64,000 nucleotides of DNA from Datnioides undecimradiatus (lineage: Eukaryota; Chordata; Actinopteri; Lobotiformes; Datnioididae). A program made the translations under genes and the position numbers. Of this stretch, positions 52,401 through 63,717 are shown piece by piece (the stretch's first letter is position 1; each line of letters opens with the position of its first letter). The stretch spans positions 2,435,001-2,499,000 of the forward strand of contig WARS01000032.1 in NCBI GenBank assembly GCA_008933995.1, given 5' to 3'. Below the pieces are notes generated by a model, which searched no databases, was not told where the DNA came from, and saw only the letters and a program-made list of their open reading frames with translations.

Positions 52401-55400
52401 GCAGAGTCATCTTCCAAGCTTTTTTCTTGGTTGTAGTATCCCCCAGCTGTACCTCCCCAAATAAGCCAGATTGACGAGGTTACATCAGTTTCCTGTCTGG
52501 TTACCATAGTAACACACCACTCCAGAGGTAGCAGTGGGTGTTGAATATTACATTATGACACTCTAGAAGGTTCATTAATTTCATTACAGCCTGGGCGGGT
52601 GGACATAAGCTGACATGATGGTGGCCGGGCGGCAGATGGACGCAGGTCAGGCACTTTGACCGTGGGATTAACCGTTAGTATCTGCCCTCAGACCCAGCAC
52701 AGGAAAAGAGCAGACTGAGCTGTGCCCTTGTTAAGTGTTGTAACAGATTGCGTTTGTATTAAGATTTAACAGTGCTGCGATACATTTTTTTCCCCATCTT
52801 TGTCCCACTGTAGCTCACTGTAGTTAGCAATACATTTAGAAAAATAGTGACACTGCTGGGAAAAAGCTCAAAGAGGAACCACTCGGTGTGAAATTGACTG
52901 CACTTTTTCAGGAGCGAGAGACTGTGTGCTGATGCAGCATTGAGAAAAGTACATTGCCATGGACATTAATGTATCCACTCTTGTTTTTATAGTAACTGGC
53001 CGTCCCCGACACTTCCAGTAATATTTCCTACTTTAAACTGCTCGGCATGAAATACAGTGTCAGGCACTGAATGTTCTCACTGCTGTACAGTTTTTCAGGC
53101 ACTGAGACATAGCAGATGCCCTGGGAACTACTGATTGGGTCATCTTTGGAAAGTGAAAGTTAGTGATTTGCCTGAGGTAGATCTCAGTAGAGTTAGTCTT
53201 TCTCAGAGGTTTGTAGTTGGCCAGGGGATTCACTGGAAAGACTGGGTCATACAGCTAGAGATAACCTTGAGGCATTGGTGTGGAATGCTGTCACATGCCT
53301 GAGTCAACGTGAACATACAGCACCACAAAGCCAAGGTGCGTTTCTGTGGCAACCCATAGCCTGATACCAAAACATCCACCCATGCGCCATGTCTCATATC
53401 ACTTGCGGCTCAGGGGTGTTGCCCTCTAAGGCACTGTTCCTGTTCCTCTGTGAGTGTTGTCGTACCTGTCTCACAAAGCAGCGGGAGACTAGTCATGTGG
53501 GATGAAACGTGCTCATTAAAAATACATGTGGAATTTTCTGTGGTTGCAGTAAATCAGGGGCGTCCTTGTTTGACTCCTTAGAGAACCCAGGCTGCTGTCG
53601 AACTTTCCTTTGACCTGAAAATTCCATTTGACATGAAGTAATTAACAAGAGCCTGATGGATATAAAAGCAGGCAGATATCACCATATTACAGATATCAGT
53701 CAGAATCTGTGTAAATATTGGCAGGTAAAATACATTTTGATAGGCTGAGCATTATTTTTTAAAACACTTGTGTGAAATATTTATGGCAAGTGTATTGAAA
53801 TGACTGTGCTACTTCCTATGAAGTTGACTTCTCATGTTGTCATTGTATGTTTAAAATGATAGAAAACCTAAATGTTCAACGTTAAATAGCCTACCTTAGT
53901 AAATACCTTTGTCACAGACCTTCTTAAGCCAAATTTAAGGGGTAATTGCCAAAGGTATTATAGTTTGCGTGTAAAAATTATTAGATACAAATACTGCAGG
54001 ATTTATTTTAAAAAGTGGAATATTGGCCAATATAATTATTTGAGTTTGTCCTCATTTGTTGTGTTGTATTCAGTCATACAGAATTATATGTAGTGTTGCT
54101 TATTATTGCCACAATAATAAAGACCAGAAAAACCCTGATAATACATTTATGCATTGACCAGGTGCCCAAAAGAAACTGAGGCAGAAACTTGCTATTGTAC
54201 CTTACACTATTTAAAATGTTTGCATTCAGAAGTCGGATATTGTCCATGCTCTAATATTGACGTGTTTGCTCGTTTTCCAGAGCTGCAGAGAGCTCTTCAA
54301 AAGAAACCCAAGAAGACATGCATTGTGAAAATGGTTGGGACGAGGAACCTGTGGAAGAATATTGTCGTGCTCTGCGTGAACTCGTAAGTTTCTTGTTGTA
54401 TAAGGGCTTAGAAAACTGCTTGGATACTTACATGTCAAGTTACGTGAGTGGGAGGATCACAAAACTGAGAGAGGAAAAAAAGGGAAGTGCTTGTGTGCGC
54501 AAGCATGTGTGCGTGGGGCGAGGCATTGCCAGTCAGACGCGCCATTTTGTGCAGTCATGATGCCACAATTAACCTGGAGGCTCAATACAGCATTGATCAG
54601 TAGCTATCGGTGCTTTTGCCCTTCCATATTTGTGCTGCTGCTCTCTTTTCATCTCCAGTGGGATCTCTCCTCTTCTCTCCATTTGAGACCTCATCTTGAG
54701 CTCAGCAGACCCCACTTTAGCTCTCTGCCTCAGCGCACGGTGTCCCTGACTCCCCAAGTCAGCATAAATTTTACATGAGCTGTGTCCTTATGAAACATTA
54801 GACAACCAGGGGAAAGGGTGTGAGTGCTTGCCTGTGTTTTTGTGTTTGCTTGTGGGCCGTGTGCTTGCGTGTCAATAAGTCAGTGTTTACATGAGTCCAC
54901 AAGTTTGAGATGAAAGAAAATGTGATAAACCTTAAATTGTCCCTCTTCCTTTTCCCTCTCCTCCAAGCCTCTTCCTCTTATAGATGTGCTCAGATCTCTT
55001 ATCTCTGTATCTTCTGCCTTTGTGTTTCATTCCTTCCCTCTATTTTACTTTCATCATTCACTTGTTTCCCTCCTACTTCCGGCACTGATACCTCCTTACT
55101 CAGCCACTGTGTTCTTTGATGTTTTTACCCAGGCTAACAGGCTATGGGATCCACCACTGCTTTGCCCGCAGCATGATGGACCCCGAGGCTCAGGAGACAA
55201 CCATGTTCCATAACTTCTATGCAGACTACTACACCATGGCGGGCATTGCGGTGGCGTCCTGCATGGCGCTGTGCCCAGCTGTGGGCCTAATGGGCCGGCG
55301 GGGCGGCCTTCTAATGTTTATGATCATCACTGCCCTGGCATCACTGCTACAGCTGGGCCTACTTAATTGTGAGTATGAGCATTGCGTGTCCACATGTGCA

Positions 55401-58400
55401 TGAAATTCTGCCCCTGAATGATGTTTGTTTATTTTATCGCATACCATGGTTGAATGTTGAAGAAACCCTATGACTGGATTTAAACTATTTAGGAGTTCTT
55501 GGTCACATTAAGACTTCAAAGAATAATTAAAAGATAAGGCAAAAGCAAAAACTAATGCTAGCTGTGTTACCAAGTAAAGCTTTGTGTCCCTTATTCCTCT
55601 GTGCGATAGAGCTTCACTGTTACCAAAAATACAATTAAAACACATTAGTGACCCACATTGTTGCGCTGGGTGACACTTTTCTTTATCATAACACACATGT
55701 AACACCATCACATCCATGTCCTGCTGCTGGTAATGTGCACTAAATCTAATTCCCAACATATATTCATTCGTGGGAAAACATATGCATCATTTCCTGTTTA
55801 TATAATGTTAGCTAAAAACAACAATACCTCACTGTTTCAGGGAATTGTTGAGCATAAAAATATAATATAAAACATCGTATTTGTGATCTGTATTGTTTTC
55901 AAAGCTAATGTCTCGGGGACGTTGAAAAGAATTGAACATATTGAATAGAATTTTAATGAACACATAAAACAAAGAACTGAATAGAAGTTTTGATGCAGGT
56001 TTGACTCACTGTGTTAATGAAGCTGTAGTCAGAGAGGAAGTTCTGTTATATCACAGATGGCTGTCCAATGTCATCAGTGTTTATTGACTTTTAGTGCATT
56101 CACTTTATGAGGATATGATCATATCACATGGCATCACATGAATGATTACACGCAAACTGAAAACTAAGAGAATACGTTACTGGAATTATGTTTTACTTAT
56201 GACAATACTTTTGTCTGATTTAAAAGTTTATTGCGTTAAATGCCATTTACAATCCCTATTATTTTCCATGAGATAAAAATAAATCATTTACGTAATGTAT
56301 CATAATATTCATTTAATCATCATATCATCATCTTAATCCAGTGCTCAAAGAATAGAAATTATCAGCCAGATATGTAATCTTGAAAGAGCTACATGTGAGA
56401 TACTTGGTATAGATGTTTTAGTTTTCTCAAGAGCATTAACACTTCATATCCACACGTCTCCTCCTAAACAGCATAATGTAAATGCCAACATTGTATTGAG
56501 TGTACTGTGTGAGGGCCTGGTTACCTTTTAGATGTTTCTAATGGAGTAGTCGAACACAACCGCCAACTGCTGTTTTAGTCAATGTGTACCAAAAGACTGC
56601 TCCAGATCAAAACAGTACACAAGTCAGTTTATTCAGTTGCAAATGAGTGAGACTTAATGTTTAACCTGTGTAAACACATCAAGGTTATGCTCATGTTTCA
56701 TGTTCCATTCGAACTTGTTTATGTTGTGTAACTGTGAGTTGACAAGCTCTGCTCCACGTGTTTTTGATTCTAATGTTTGACTCTGGATTTAATTTGTTTT
56801 AGTGCATACAGTGGTTTTTACCAGGTTGTGTTTCTTACCGATACGTATCTGTTAATCTCTCTCCTTCTCCTCTAGTGCTGGGGAAATACAGTGTCCATCT
56901 GAATATAGGTAGGCTCATCTGCTCACTTCTATTCTCCATTAGTCTTGTGTTGGAGTTGGGTAGATAAACTGATCAATAATTGAGCACTCATGCTTGGATG
57001 TCATTCTACTATCATGGTTATCAGCTTTACATTCTTTCAAAGTGTGAATCGAACTGTCTTGGTTGCTGCACTATCTTGATAAGGTTTTAGAAAACATGCT
57101 GCATGCAGACATCCTGCAGTATTTCATTAGGCGTATACAAGCCCTGCAGAGACACATAATGAAGTCCTAGATGTAATTATGGCTAGCTTTTCACTTATTT
57201 ATCCCCTTTGTGTTGGAAGAGGGTGAGCTTCTTTGTTGTAGAACTGTGAATCTCACAACCAGCCCTCCTTCACTGTTCTCCTCTGTTTATCAATCTCTTT
57301 ATTCTCTCCCCACTAAATCCCCCTATGGGAAGCACAAGCTGATCACAGAGCAGCCAACTGTGATCCTTTTTATACCATCTTCAATATGTCTTATTCACAG
57401 AAAACAATGCATTCAAATCATCTTTGCCCAAATTGACTATTTGTATGCGAGGCGATTTCTCAACTCTTCATCATGAAAGATAAGTAATTGGAAACCATAA
57501 TATTTTATTTGACCAACGTTTATTGGCACGTTACCTCAAGGGTTTCTAAATACACAGTCTGAAATTTGTTTTAATGATACATTTTAAAATGCAAACTTGA
57601 TGTGATCAAGTTTCAGGAACACACAGTTATTAAGATCATGTGATGTATATATTTCAAAAAAATGTTTTTAACTAAAGTGATACAGTATTTGGTATTCTGT
57701 GAAATACAGGAAGTGCCACAGTCATTTGCAACTAATGAGGGACTGAATACCTAATTTTGAAATTAGGTATTTGGTTCAATGCTTGGTTGCTTTTTATGGG
57801 GGTAAAATTGAGATTAAATATTCAAACTTCACCATCTGGTCTATCAAGGATTATAAACCGAACCTGAAGTAAGAAATGAGACATAATAATTTATTTTAAT
57901 TGTTGAAAATACTGTGCATTGTATAGTGTATGCATACTATGTTCCACTTTTTCCCTATACGTCACTCTTGTCAGGTTACACAGGTTACACAAAAAAGTGT
58001 AAACTTACCGTGTGTGTGTGTGTGTGTGTGTGTGTGCATGTGTGCTTTGTCTGCAGACAGCTCAGGTACGCTGAACAAGAACTTCTCCATCGCCTTCTCC
58101 ATCATAGGCATGTTTTCCTCCCACGCAGTCAGCAACTTGAGCATCTTCTTCTGTGCTGAGATCACACCCACTGTGATCAGGTAAGCCCACTGAAACAATG
58201 AGACTCCTACCAGTAGAGGAAGACAATGAAATGTGTAAAAATGCTCTTTTATTCTTGAGCTGAATGATACAGCTGCGTTAATGTATAGCTAATGCTATAA
58301 GTCACAGTATATTTGTGTTTGCTGTAGTTTGTGTTTGTTAGTATCAGTTTACAAGCACACCAGGAAATGTGTATTTTGCAGAAATTTGATGTGCTGTTTT

Positions 58401-60578
58401 TTCTTTTTTCTTTTTTTTTTTTACACCTGCTATATTGCTTTTAGTCTATAATTCAGTATTTACAGTGGTTGGTTTCCATTACAACACACGTTCTTGCAGA
58501 TGGATTAGCTGCTCCACCTTCAGTTTAAAGGAGGCATTTTTATTAACCTACTCAAAACAATAGACTATCACAGTTCAGTGTCAAATGTAATCCACATCTT
58601 GAACAAATTAGCCATACCCTCTGAGAATATATGACACAGCACTGGATGTTCAGTTATCTGGGGTTATGTAAAGGGTGTTGTTCTCCTGACGCTGCTCCAA
58701 AGGCGTCCTCTGCTGGCGAAGTTAGGTAATTGCTGGAGAGGAATTGCACCTTATGTAGAGGTGGGTGTTTGGTGGTACTGCAGCACTCTCTGCTGCTGTT
58801 TCATAAAATGGCAGTGATTTGTCAACTGAAGCATACATCAAAAACATGAGCTTCCCTTCCTATAAATGATTTGGGCAACAGTTCTTCAGGATGACTCATT
58901 GTTCATGATTTACTTTTACTGTAGTGGACCACCTTCCCCTTTAGCTTGTTAATAGGAGGTTTATGAGATTTTCAGGTATGTGTGATCATAGATCCTATAT
59001 CCTATCATGTGATAACAGTTTTCATTTTATCATAGGGGTGGCGGTCTAGGTTTGGTCCTGGCCAGTGCTGGCTTTGGCATGCTGACTGCCCCAATCATGG
59101 AGCTCCACAATCAGAAGGGCTACTTCCTTCACCACATTATCTTTGCCTGCTGCACTCTCATCTGCATTATCTGCATTCTCCTGCTGCCTGAGACACGCTA
59201 CCAGCCCCTCCCTGAGACTCTGGCTGACGGTGAGAGCTACACTCGCCAGCCTCTACTTCCCCCTAGGAAACCTGGAGAACAGCGCCTCTTGCTGGCCCAG
59301 TCTGAGAGCAGCAGGGACTATACCAGGGTCCATGACACGCCACTACACGAAGCAGCCACTACTGTAGTATCCACCATGGACTCCACAGCATCTTCGGCTG
59401 TTGACCTGACCGCCCCGTCAGTCGCAGATATGTCTGCTCCTGTGTTCATGGAGGTGCATCCCAGCAAGTCTGAGCCTAAAGATCCCAATGGTCACTCAGT
59501 TTCATCAGGCCTGGGTAAAGATGGCATTATACATGCCAGCAAAGAGCACCTGCTGTCTTCCACTCCTCTGCACAAAGCCCCATGTGTCACAGATCCACTT
59601 TTAGCTGATCCTGAAGAAGCTCGAGCATTAGTCCAGGACGCTGTCAAGCCATTAACAGATTCTGCCGTACCTGAAGTGAATGCAATTGGTCCTTCCCCTA
59701 CAAAAGACTCAACCGCACCTCCTGCCCCCTCTGTGGACTCCTCCACTCCCCCTGTCCCTCAAACTCTACCCACATCCTTATTGATCAGCACCACACCTAT
59801 CATTGAACCCCCACCCAGCTCCACGTTAGAATCACCCAACCTGGCTAATGAAATTGACAAGATCACCACAAAATTCGATGCACCTTTGTTGGAGGACATT
59901 CATGTCACTTTAGCAGACTCCCCTACTCCATCTATGCATGACAGTCTCCCTCCATCCCCAACCCCATCTCCTGTTCCCATGACAGACATTTCCATTGAGC
60001 CTCCACCATCCACTGGCGAACACTCTGACATTCCTACCCAGTTAGAAATAGTAAACGAATCCACATCTACTCCTTCCCCTAGAGACTCCCCTGTACCTCC
60101 TGTCATAGACTCCCAACCTCCACAGTCAGACTCTACCTCTCCCTGTGGTAATGATACTTCCCCTCGCTCCCCTACTCCCCCTAGCCCACTAGACGTTTCC
60201 CCTTCATCCACTCACCCTCCACCCATTGACTCAGGTCATGTGCCCTCAGCGGATTCTTCTACTCTGCCTGTCATAGATACTTTCAACACCACTTCAACAA
60301 TTCCTACCATCCTTCCCGTCACAGACATTGTGCACACCTCCACTCCAGAATCAACCACTCTGACTGTCACAGACATTGTTCAGCCCACGCAGGATTCAGC
60401 TGCTTCCCTCGCTGTAGATTCAGTACCAACTTCCAACATGGATTCAGGCTCTACAGAAGCAGCTCCCCTGTCACTAATGGACTGCACTGTCTCCTCCCCC
60501 ATAGACTCTGGTGTCCTCTCCATCAGGGACAGTGCCAGCACAGAAAACAACAATTTCAACGGCGTGGCATTGTCATGA
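30994..60578 (+). CDS. slc22a23: SLC22A23, orphan SLC22-family membrane transporter
   Basis: This is a major-facilitator-type membrane protein of the SLC22 (organic ion transporter) family, with no established substrate. Coding exons: 30994-31431, 38069-38172, 38286-38440, 50272-50440, 52167-52294, 54281-54383, 55133-55368, 56876-56908, 58057-58180, 59036-60578. All are GT-AG and all phases join, giving 3033 nt and 1010 residues. Key matches to human SLC22A23 are SVLPFLGG, LTWIPA, GLVQNVV, AWKVHIAKFSLLVG, STLRFFEGFCLAGI, FPESLRWL, VGTRNLWKNIVVLCVNS, TGYGIHHCFARSMM, FFCAEITPTVIR and HNQKGYFLHHIIFACC. The large first extracellular loop carries six N-glycosylation sequons. The MFS motif after TM2 reads ADWFGRHP (human ADWVGRRP). 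The start is the first ATG of a strong Kozak context (GCGATGG). It gives a shorter N terminus than human. The protein is much longer than human (686) because of its C-terminal tail. Confidence 0.96.
31749..31774. repeat. Poly(A) tract, 26 bases
   Basis: Uninterrupted A run. No SINE or LINE body was recognised next to it, and no target-site duplication was identified, so a retroposed origin is not supported. Confidence 0.9.
34150..34330. repeat. Decayed teleost interspersed repeat, copy 2
   Basis: Strings such as TTTTGTCCGAAACTCTGACA, CAAAACCCCAAAGATGTTCC and GGAAGCTGGAAACAGC, followed by an AATTGACTCACTTAAATTGC-like end, match the same short fish repeat as the copy near 1620-1880. It is non-coding, in intron 1 of slc22a23, and heavily diverged. 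Confidence 0.5.
38069..38172 (+). CDS. slc22a23: slc22a23 exon 2: TM2
   Basis: Encodes WSLVCDSAWKVHIAKFSLLV and continues through GSIFGYLVFGILADW (residues 147-181). The acceptor is TATCTGCAG/TGGAGT and the donor is GACTG/GTAAGA. The last residue, Trp181, is split with exon 3. Confidence 0.96.
38286..38440 (+). CDS. slc22a23: slc22a23 exon 3: MFS motif and TM3-TM4
   Basis: Starts FGRHPVLIISVLFMLVFGLT and ends FFEGFCLAGITLSLYVL. Together with exon 2 it completes the ADWFGRHP loop that corresponds to the conserved MFS loop motif. The donor is CCTCA/GTAAGT. The intron before it is only 113 nt. Confidence 0.96.
40328..40360. mobile_element. Possible hAT-family DNA transposon terminus (fragment)
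   Basis: CAGTGGTTCTTAACCTGG resembles the 5' terminal inverted repeat of hAT/Charlie-type elements (CAGTGGTTCTCAACCT). I found no matching opposite end or transposase frame, so at most this is a short remnant. Confidence 0.3.
48920..49105. repeat. Decayed teleost interspersed repeat, copy 3
   Basis: TTCTTTTGTCTAACCAATAG, GTCCCAAAACTAAAG, AACAGAAAAGCTGGAAATCC and CTACATTTGAGGTGATGAAA follow the same order as in the other two copies. It appears shortened internally near 48955. Confidence 0.5.
50272..50440 (+). CDS. slc22a23: slc22a23 exon 4: TM5-TM6
   Basis: Continues R/IELCLPGWRFSMTMVASF and ends VLQAVIICPLLLMLSYIW (residues 233-289). The acceptor is CTCTGCCAG/GGATTG and the donor is CATCTG/GTAAGA. 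It aligns with human RIELCPPGKRFMITMVASF. Confidence 0.96.
50441..52166 (+). other. slc22a23: slc22a23 intron 4
   Basis: 1.7 kb. Two weakly similar segments near 50950 and 51254 share TTTCCACACAGAAA. A small tandem duplication (CTTGTCCCCACTTGTCCCCA) lies near 51892-51911. No gene was seen. Confidence 0.7.
52167..52294 (+). CDS. slc22a23: slc22a23 exon 5: start of central cytosolic loop
   Basis: Encodes IFPESLRWLLATQQYCRSKW and continues to DADNILTG (residues 290-332). FPESLRWL is the SLC22 loop signature. The acceptor is TTTTTGGCAG/GATATT and the donor is CACAG/GTAACG. Confidence 0.95.
52295..54280 (+). other. slc22a23: slc22a23 intron 5
   Basis: 2.0 kb with no recognised gene, RNA or clear repeat. 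Confidence 0.85.
54281..54383 (+). CDS. slc22a23: slc22a23 exon 6: loop into TM7
   Basis: Encodes ELQRALQKKPKKTCIVKMVG and then TRNLWKNIVVLCVN, close to human PKKVCIVKVVGTRNLWKNIV. The acceptor is GTTTTCCAG/AGCTGC and the donor is AACTC/GTAAGT. Confidence 0.96.
54384..55132 (+). other. slc22a23: slc22a23 intron 6
   Basis: 0.75 kb. Pyrimidine-rich near its 3' end. Nothing else was recognised. Confidence 0.85.
55133..55368 (+). CDS. slc22a23: slc22a23 exon 7: TM7-TM9
   Basis: Encodes SLTGYGIHHCFARSMMDPEA and continues through a TM segment (TMAGIAVASCMALCPAVGLM) to MFMIITALASLLQLGLLN. The acceptor is TTTTTACCCAG/GCTAAC and the donor is TTAATT/GTGAGT. Confidence 0.96.
55369..56875 (+). other. 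slc22a23: slc22a23 intron 7
   Basis: 1.5 kb of AT-rich DNA with no recognised gene. Confidence 0.85.
56876..56908 (+). CDS. slc22a23: slc22a23 exon 8: 33-nt microexon
   Basis: The acceptor is CTTCTCCTCTAG/TGCTGG and the donor is ATATAG/GTAGGC. It encodes LLGKYSVHLNI plus the first base of Asp, between GLLN and DSSG. The human protein has LIGKYSQHPDSG at the same place, which confirms that this tiny exon is real. At 33 nt it could be skipped without shifting the frame. Confidence 0.92.
57746..57771. repeat. Perfect 12-bp palindrome with 2-nt spacer
   Basis: AATACCTAATTT and AAATTAGGTATT flank TG. It would form a tight hairpin or cruciform. The function is unknown. Confidence 0.85.
58011..58036. 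repeat. (TG)13 microsatellite at a splice acceptor
   Basis: Thirteen uninterrupted TG units end 20 nt upstream of the slc22a23 exon 9 acceptor at 58056, so the tract takes up much of the usual polypyrimidine and branch-point zone. Confidence 0.95.
58057..58180 (+). CDS. slc22a23: slc22a23 exon 9: TM10 region
   Basis: Encodes DSSGTLNKNFSIAFSIIGMF and ends SIFFCAEITPTVIR. The acceptor is TTTGTCTGCAG/ACAGCT, directly after a TG repeat, and the donor is GATCAG/GTAAGC. At 124 nt, skipping it would shift the frame. Confidence 0.96.
58181..59035 (+). other. slc22a23: slc22a23 intron 9
   Basis: 0.85 kb, with a T-rich stretch near 58400-58422. Nothing else was recognised. Confidence 0.85.
59036..60578 (+). 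CDS. slc22a23: slc22a23 exon 10: last TM segments and long Ser/Thr/Pro tail
   Basis: Starts within Arg497 and reads GGGLGLVLASAGFGMLTAP, then the last TM (HHIIFACCTLICIICILLLP, residues about 529-548). A cytosolic tail of about 460 residues follows, to TGA at 60576-60578. The first part (YTRQPLLPPRKPGEQRLLL) matches the human tail, which ends shortly after. From about residue 600 the rest has no counterpart in my memory of the human protein. It is low-complexity, rich in Ser, Thr, Pro and Asp, with recurring units such as VDSSTPPVP, VIDSQPP, PPIDSG and two TVTDIV/PVTDIV units. The frame stays open for over 1.2 kb, which argues that it is translated. Confidence 0.93.
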
Positions 60579-60783
60579 TCCACTGTTGCAGCCAGGAAAA
60601 GAAGCTTTATGTGTGCTGAGGAAGCAGCCCACGCCACATGAATGACTAAGAAGAGAGGAGGAGGGGGGGTATCCTGCTCAGACTTCAAGCAGTCAATGAA
60701 GACTGTCCCCAACTGGAGTTGAGTCGACATGTCTTACAGAGCTGCTGTACGTTCCTCAATGTCCCCCCTTTCTGCATTTAGCC

Positions 60784-60789
60784 AATAAA
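60784..60789 (+). terminator. slc22a23: Proximal polyadenylation signal of slc22a23
   Basis: AATAAA 206 nt after the stop codon. It would give a short 3' UTR. Confidence 0.45.
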
Positions 60790-63717
60790 TGAGACCACGC
60801 AAGTGAGAGAGTGCCAGAGGCTGGTTTGTGACAACGTGACAGTATCTTCTGCTCTTTTTGAATGTCACTGGAAATCACCAGCCTATAAACTTCTTTGATG
60901 TACATGAATGGGAAACCACTGTCTGTCGTGTTAAAGAGACTTACAACTATACCCACAATCACTGAGAGGACTGGCGAAAAATGCAACAATGCTAAAAACA
61001 AACAAACAAAAAAAATCAAATTACTGGTACTTTTGCTCAAATGAAGTGTCTATCTAACATATTTGTATAAAAATATCGCCTTACCTGTATGGACAAAAAA
61101 AAAAAAAAGAAAGAATATCTGAATGTTAAAAAGTATTTTTGCCATTACCAAGGTAAACAATCCAAATTGGAGTGATTTTTCTAAATAGAACGCCAAAAAA
61201 ACTACTCTGACCAAAATTAAATGTAGACATAGTGCCAAAAAATTTGCATAAATGCAGTATTTGCCTATTTGGGGAAATACTGTTTTGTGCAGTCCCCTGC
61301 TCCCAGTCTGAATGTGTATTAAAGTAAATCAGATGAACTCCCCTAATGCAAAAGAGGAAGAATTACATTATATATCAATTTAAAAAAAGGCTGAAACGCA
61401 GTATCACCATTTGATCAATTAAAATTGAGAGATTGAGATTGCTAAATTGTTTCCATCAACATATGGTTCATTGTGTGAACAAGGGATATAAGAGAAAAGA
61501 ATGACCCATATTTTGTTGGTCTGAAGAAACTTTTATTTTTCCAATTGTTTCAGTCAATGAAATTGATGGTATGCAAATGCTTTTATTTGTAAATGCGATA
61601 TTGTAAGTACATGCAAAATTACCTGTTGAGCTTGATTGAGTCTTTTTTTAAAATTCAAAGTATTATTTTGAATAATCTCTCATGGTGTGCCCTTATTGTA
61701 CAAACTTTTACTTCATTCTTACAGTATTTGTGGCACCTCAGTGTGGTGGCACCTTATTCTTTGCAGCTGGGACAAAGCATGAAAATAATTGTGAATGTTT
61801 GAGAAAAACAAACTAGCAAACCTTAAGAAAAAAAAGACTCAAAAAGCTATTTTTGAAATGAAACCACTGGATGACAAAATGCTCCATGTGATTGCCAACC
61901 ATGACAGCATCACTAACCTTCAGTGTGTTTTCCAAATCATGTTCTGGCAGTAACATAGTTAATGCATGTCAATGTGCTTATACATTCACATGCACAACTA
62001 CGTTTACCTTTTAAAACAAATGCAATATTTCATATATTTGTCAAATTGACATTTAAGAATACAGGTCAAATCCTTAATTATAGATAGATTAACCTATTCA
62101 TATTGGTGAATTGACAGACTCTTGCTTAAGGAGGCATTTTCTCTTCCAAAGCCCGTGTCCATGTGTGGACATTGTTGTACTTGACTTAATACTGTGTGTA
62201 ACTTGACTGTTGTAGTTACATACTTCATGCATTAGAGGTTGTAATATTTGTCAGAGAAAGGCGAATGATTACGGATAAACCACTGTTTACATCAACAACA
62301 ATAATAATAATGATAATTAATAACAATAATTACACTTTACTGTAAAACTTAAGAGCCAACTGAATGATGTCTTGTCATTTCAAATGTGATCAAACTCTCT
62401 TATGTGCATCATATTACATTTATCCAGGGAATACTGGTGACTTATTAACGTATCATTCAGGAGTCAAAAGCGACTCCAGACTTTCTGTTATTCAGTCTGT
62501 CTTGAGGTCCGCTTACAAGGAACCTTACAGGTACTTTTAGTCACCAAAATTTCTCTCTTCTGCTATTATCCAAGTCAAGTGCGCACTGACATCGGCAACA
62601 TATCTTTTTGGTATGTGAACGTTTGAGCAAACCTGCCTGTGGTTGTTTTTCCTCAAATGCAGCTTGAATTAAAATTATAAAGCTCTAATTTTTTTTTCAA
62701 TTAATTCAGGACGATCTTTTAACAGATCAAGTCAACAAACTTCCATTTAGTAAATGATTCATATGAACATTTAATGTCTAACATATGTATGCCATGCTGC
62801 TAAGCCTCAAAGCACAATGCCCTGCAATCATGTGATGTCAAATTTGGTGGAGCTTGGCGACAGTTAAAAAAAATAAATTAATTAAAGGGAAAATCGAGTG
62901 GGATTTTGATTATGAATACAAAAACACACAGAACGTTTGCAATAGACCCACATGTAACCAGTTTTGTGGAACAGGGTGTTGACACTGGATTTAATAAGGA
63001 ATTCTTGGCATCTGCAGTAGAGTGTGGGTTGACTGCAGTGGTCAATATCTTCACATTACTCAGAGTACTTGTTGTCTGTGAGTGTCTGTCCTTCTGTCTA
63101 AATGTGCGTATTGCAGAAATTGAACTGTGTATCGCCAAAACCCCGTGCAAGACCGGTGTAAAGTCAATAACACAGCACAATACATCCAGTGTCTTCTCTG
63201 AGATCTGTTGCTTCCATTTTCACAACTCCCATGCAGCTATTTTACGGTGCTGATTGGAGCTATTACACCTGTTAGCGTTTGGTTTGACTTTTATCTGGAG
63301 AAAAATTAAAGTGAAAATCAGTAAAAGCAATCCAAAGCAATGTTAGCACCAGCGATAGGATAGACTGGAAGACAGTGATAAGTGAAAAAGCAAAAAAAGA
63401 CCAATGGATTATGCCTTTGTAAATAGTAGATGTGTGAAGACATTCAGCTTCGATAAGATGAAGGATCATAGATCATAACATGGACTGGTGAATAGTTCTG
63501 AACTTGGTGGAGAAAAGTCTCAGAGACATGAAGTCCCCAGTGTACACAATTCAGGTTTTGCTTCTCTCAGCCGTGCGACTCTGAATCTCTCGATGGAGAT
63601 TTGAATGAATGTAAAAACCATGGATTGTACCATTTATAATTTCCAATTGTTTGGTTTCTTTTTTTGTTTGTTTTAACAGACATAATGCACTTGTATATAA
63701 GCCATACCTGTTGTTAA

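Larger units (their letters stand above)
56909..58056 (+). other. slc22a23: slc22a23 intron 8
   Basis: 1.15 kb. It holds a perfect 12-bp inverted repeat at 57746-57771 and ends in a (TG)13 tract just before exon 9. No gene was recognised. Confidence 0.85.

Noticed and set aside
59900-60211. A 103-codon minus-strand frame inside the slc22a23 tail
   Set aside because: Gly/Val/Glu-rich mirror of the Ser/Pro tail. The sense frame is longer and continues a proven protein.
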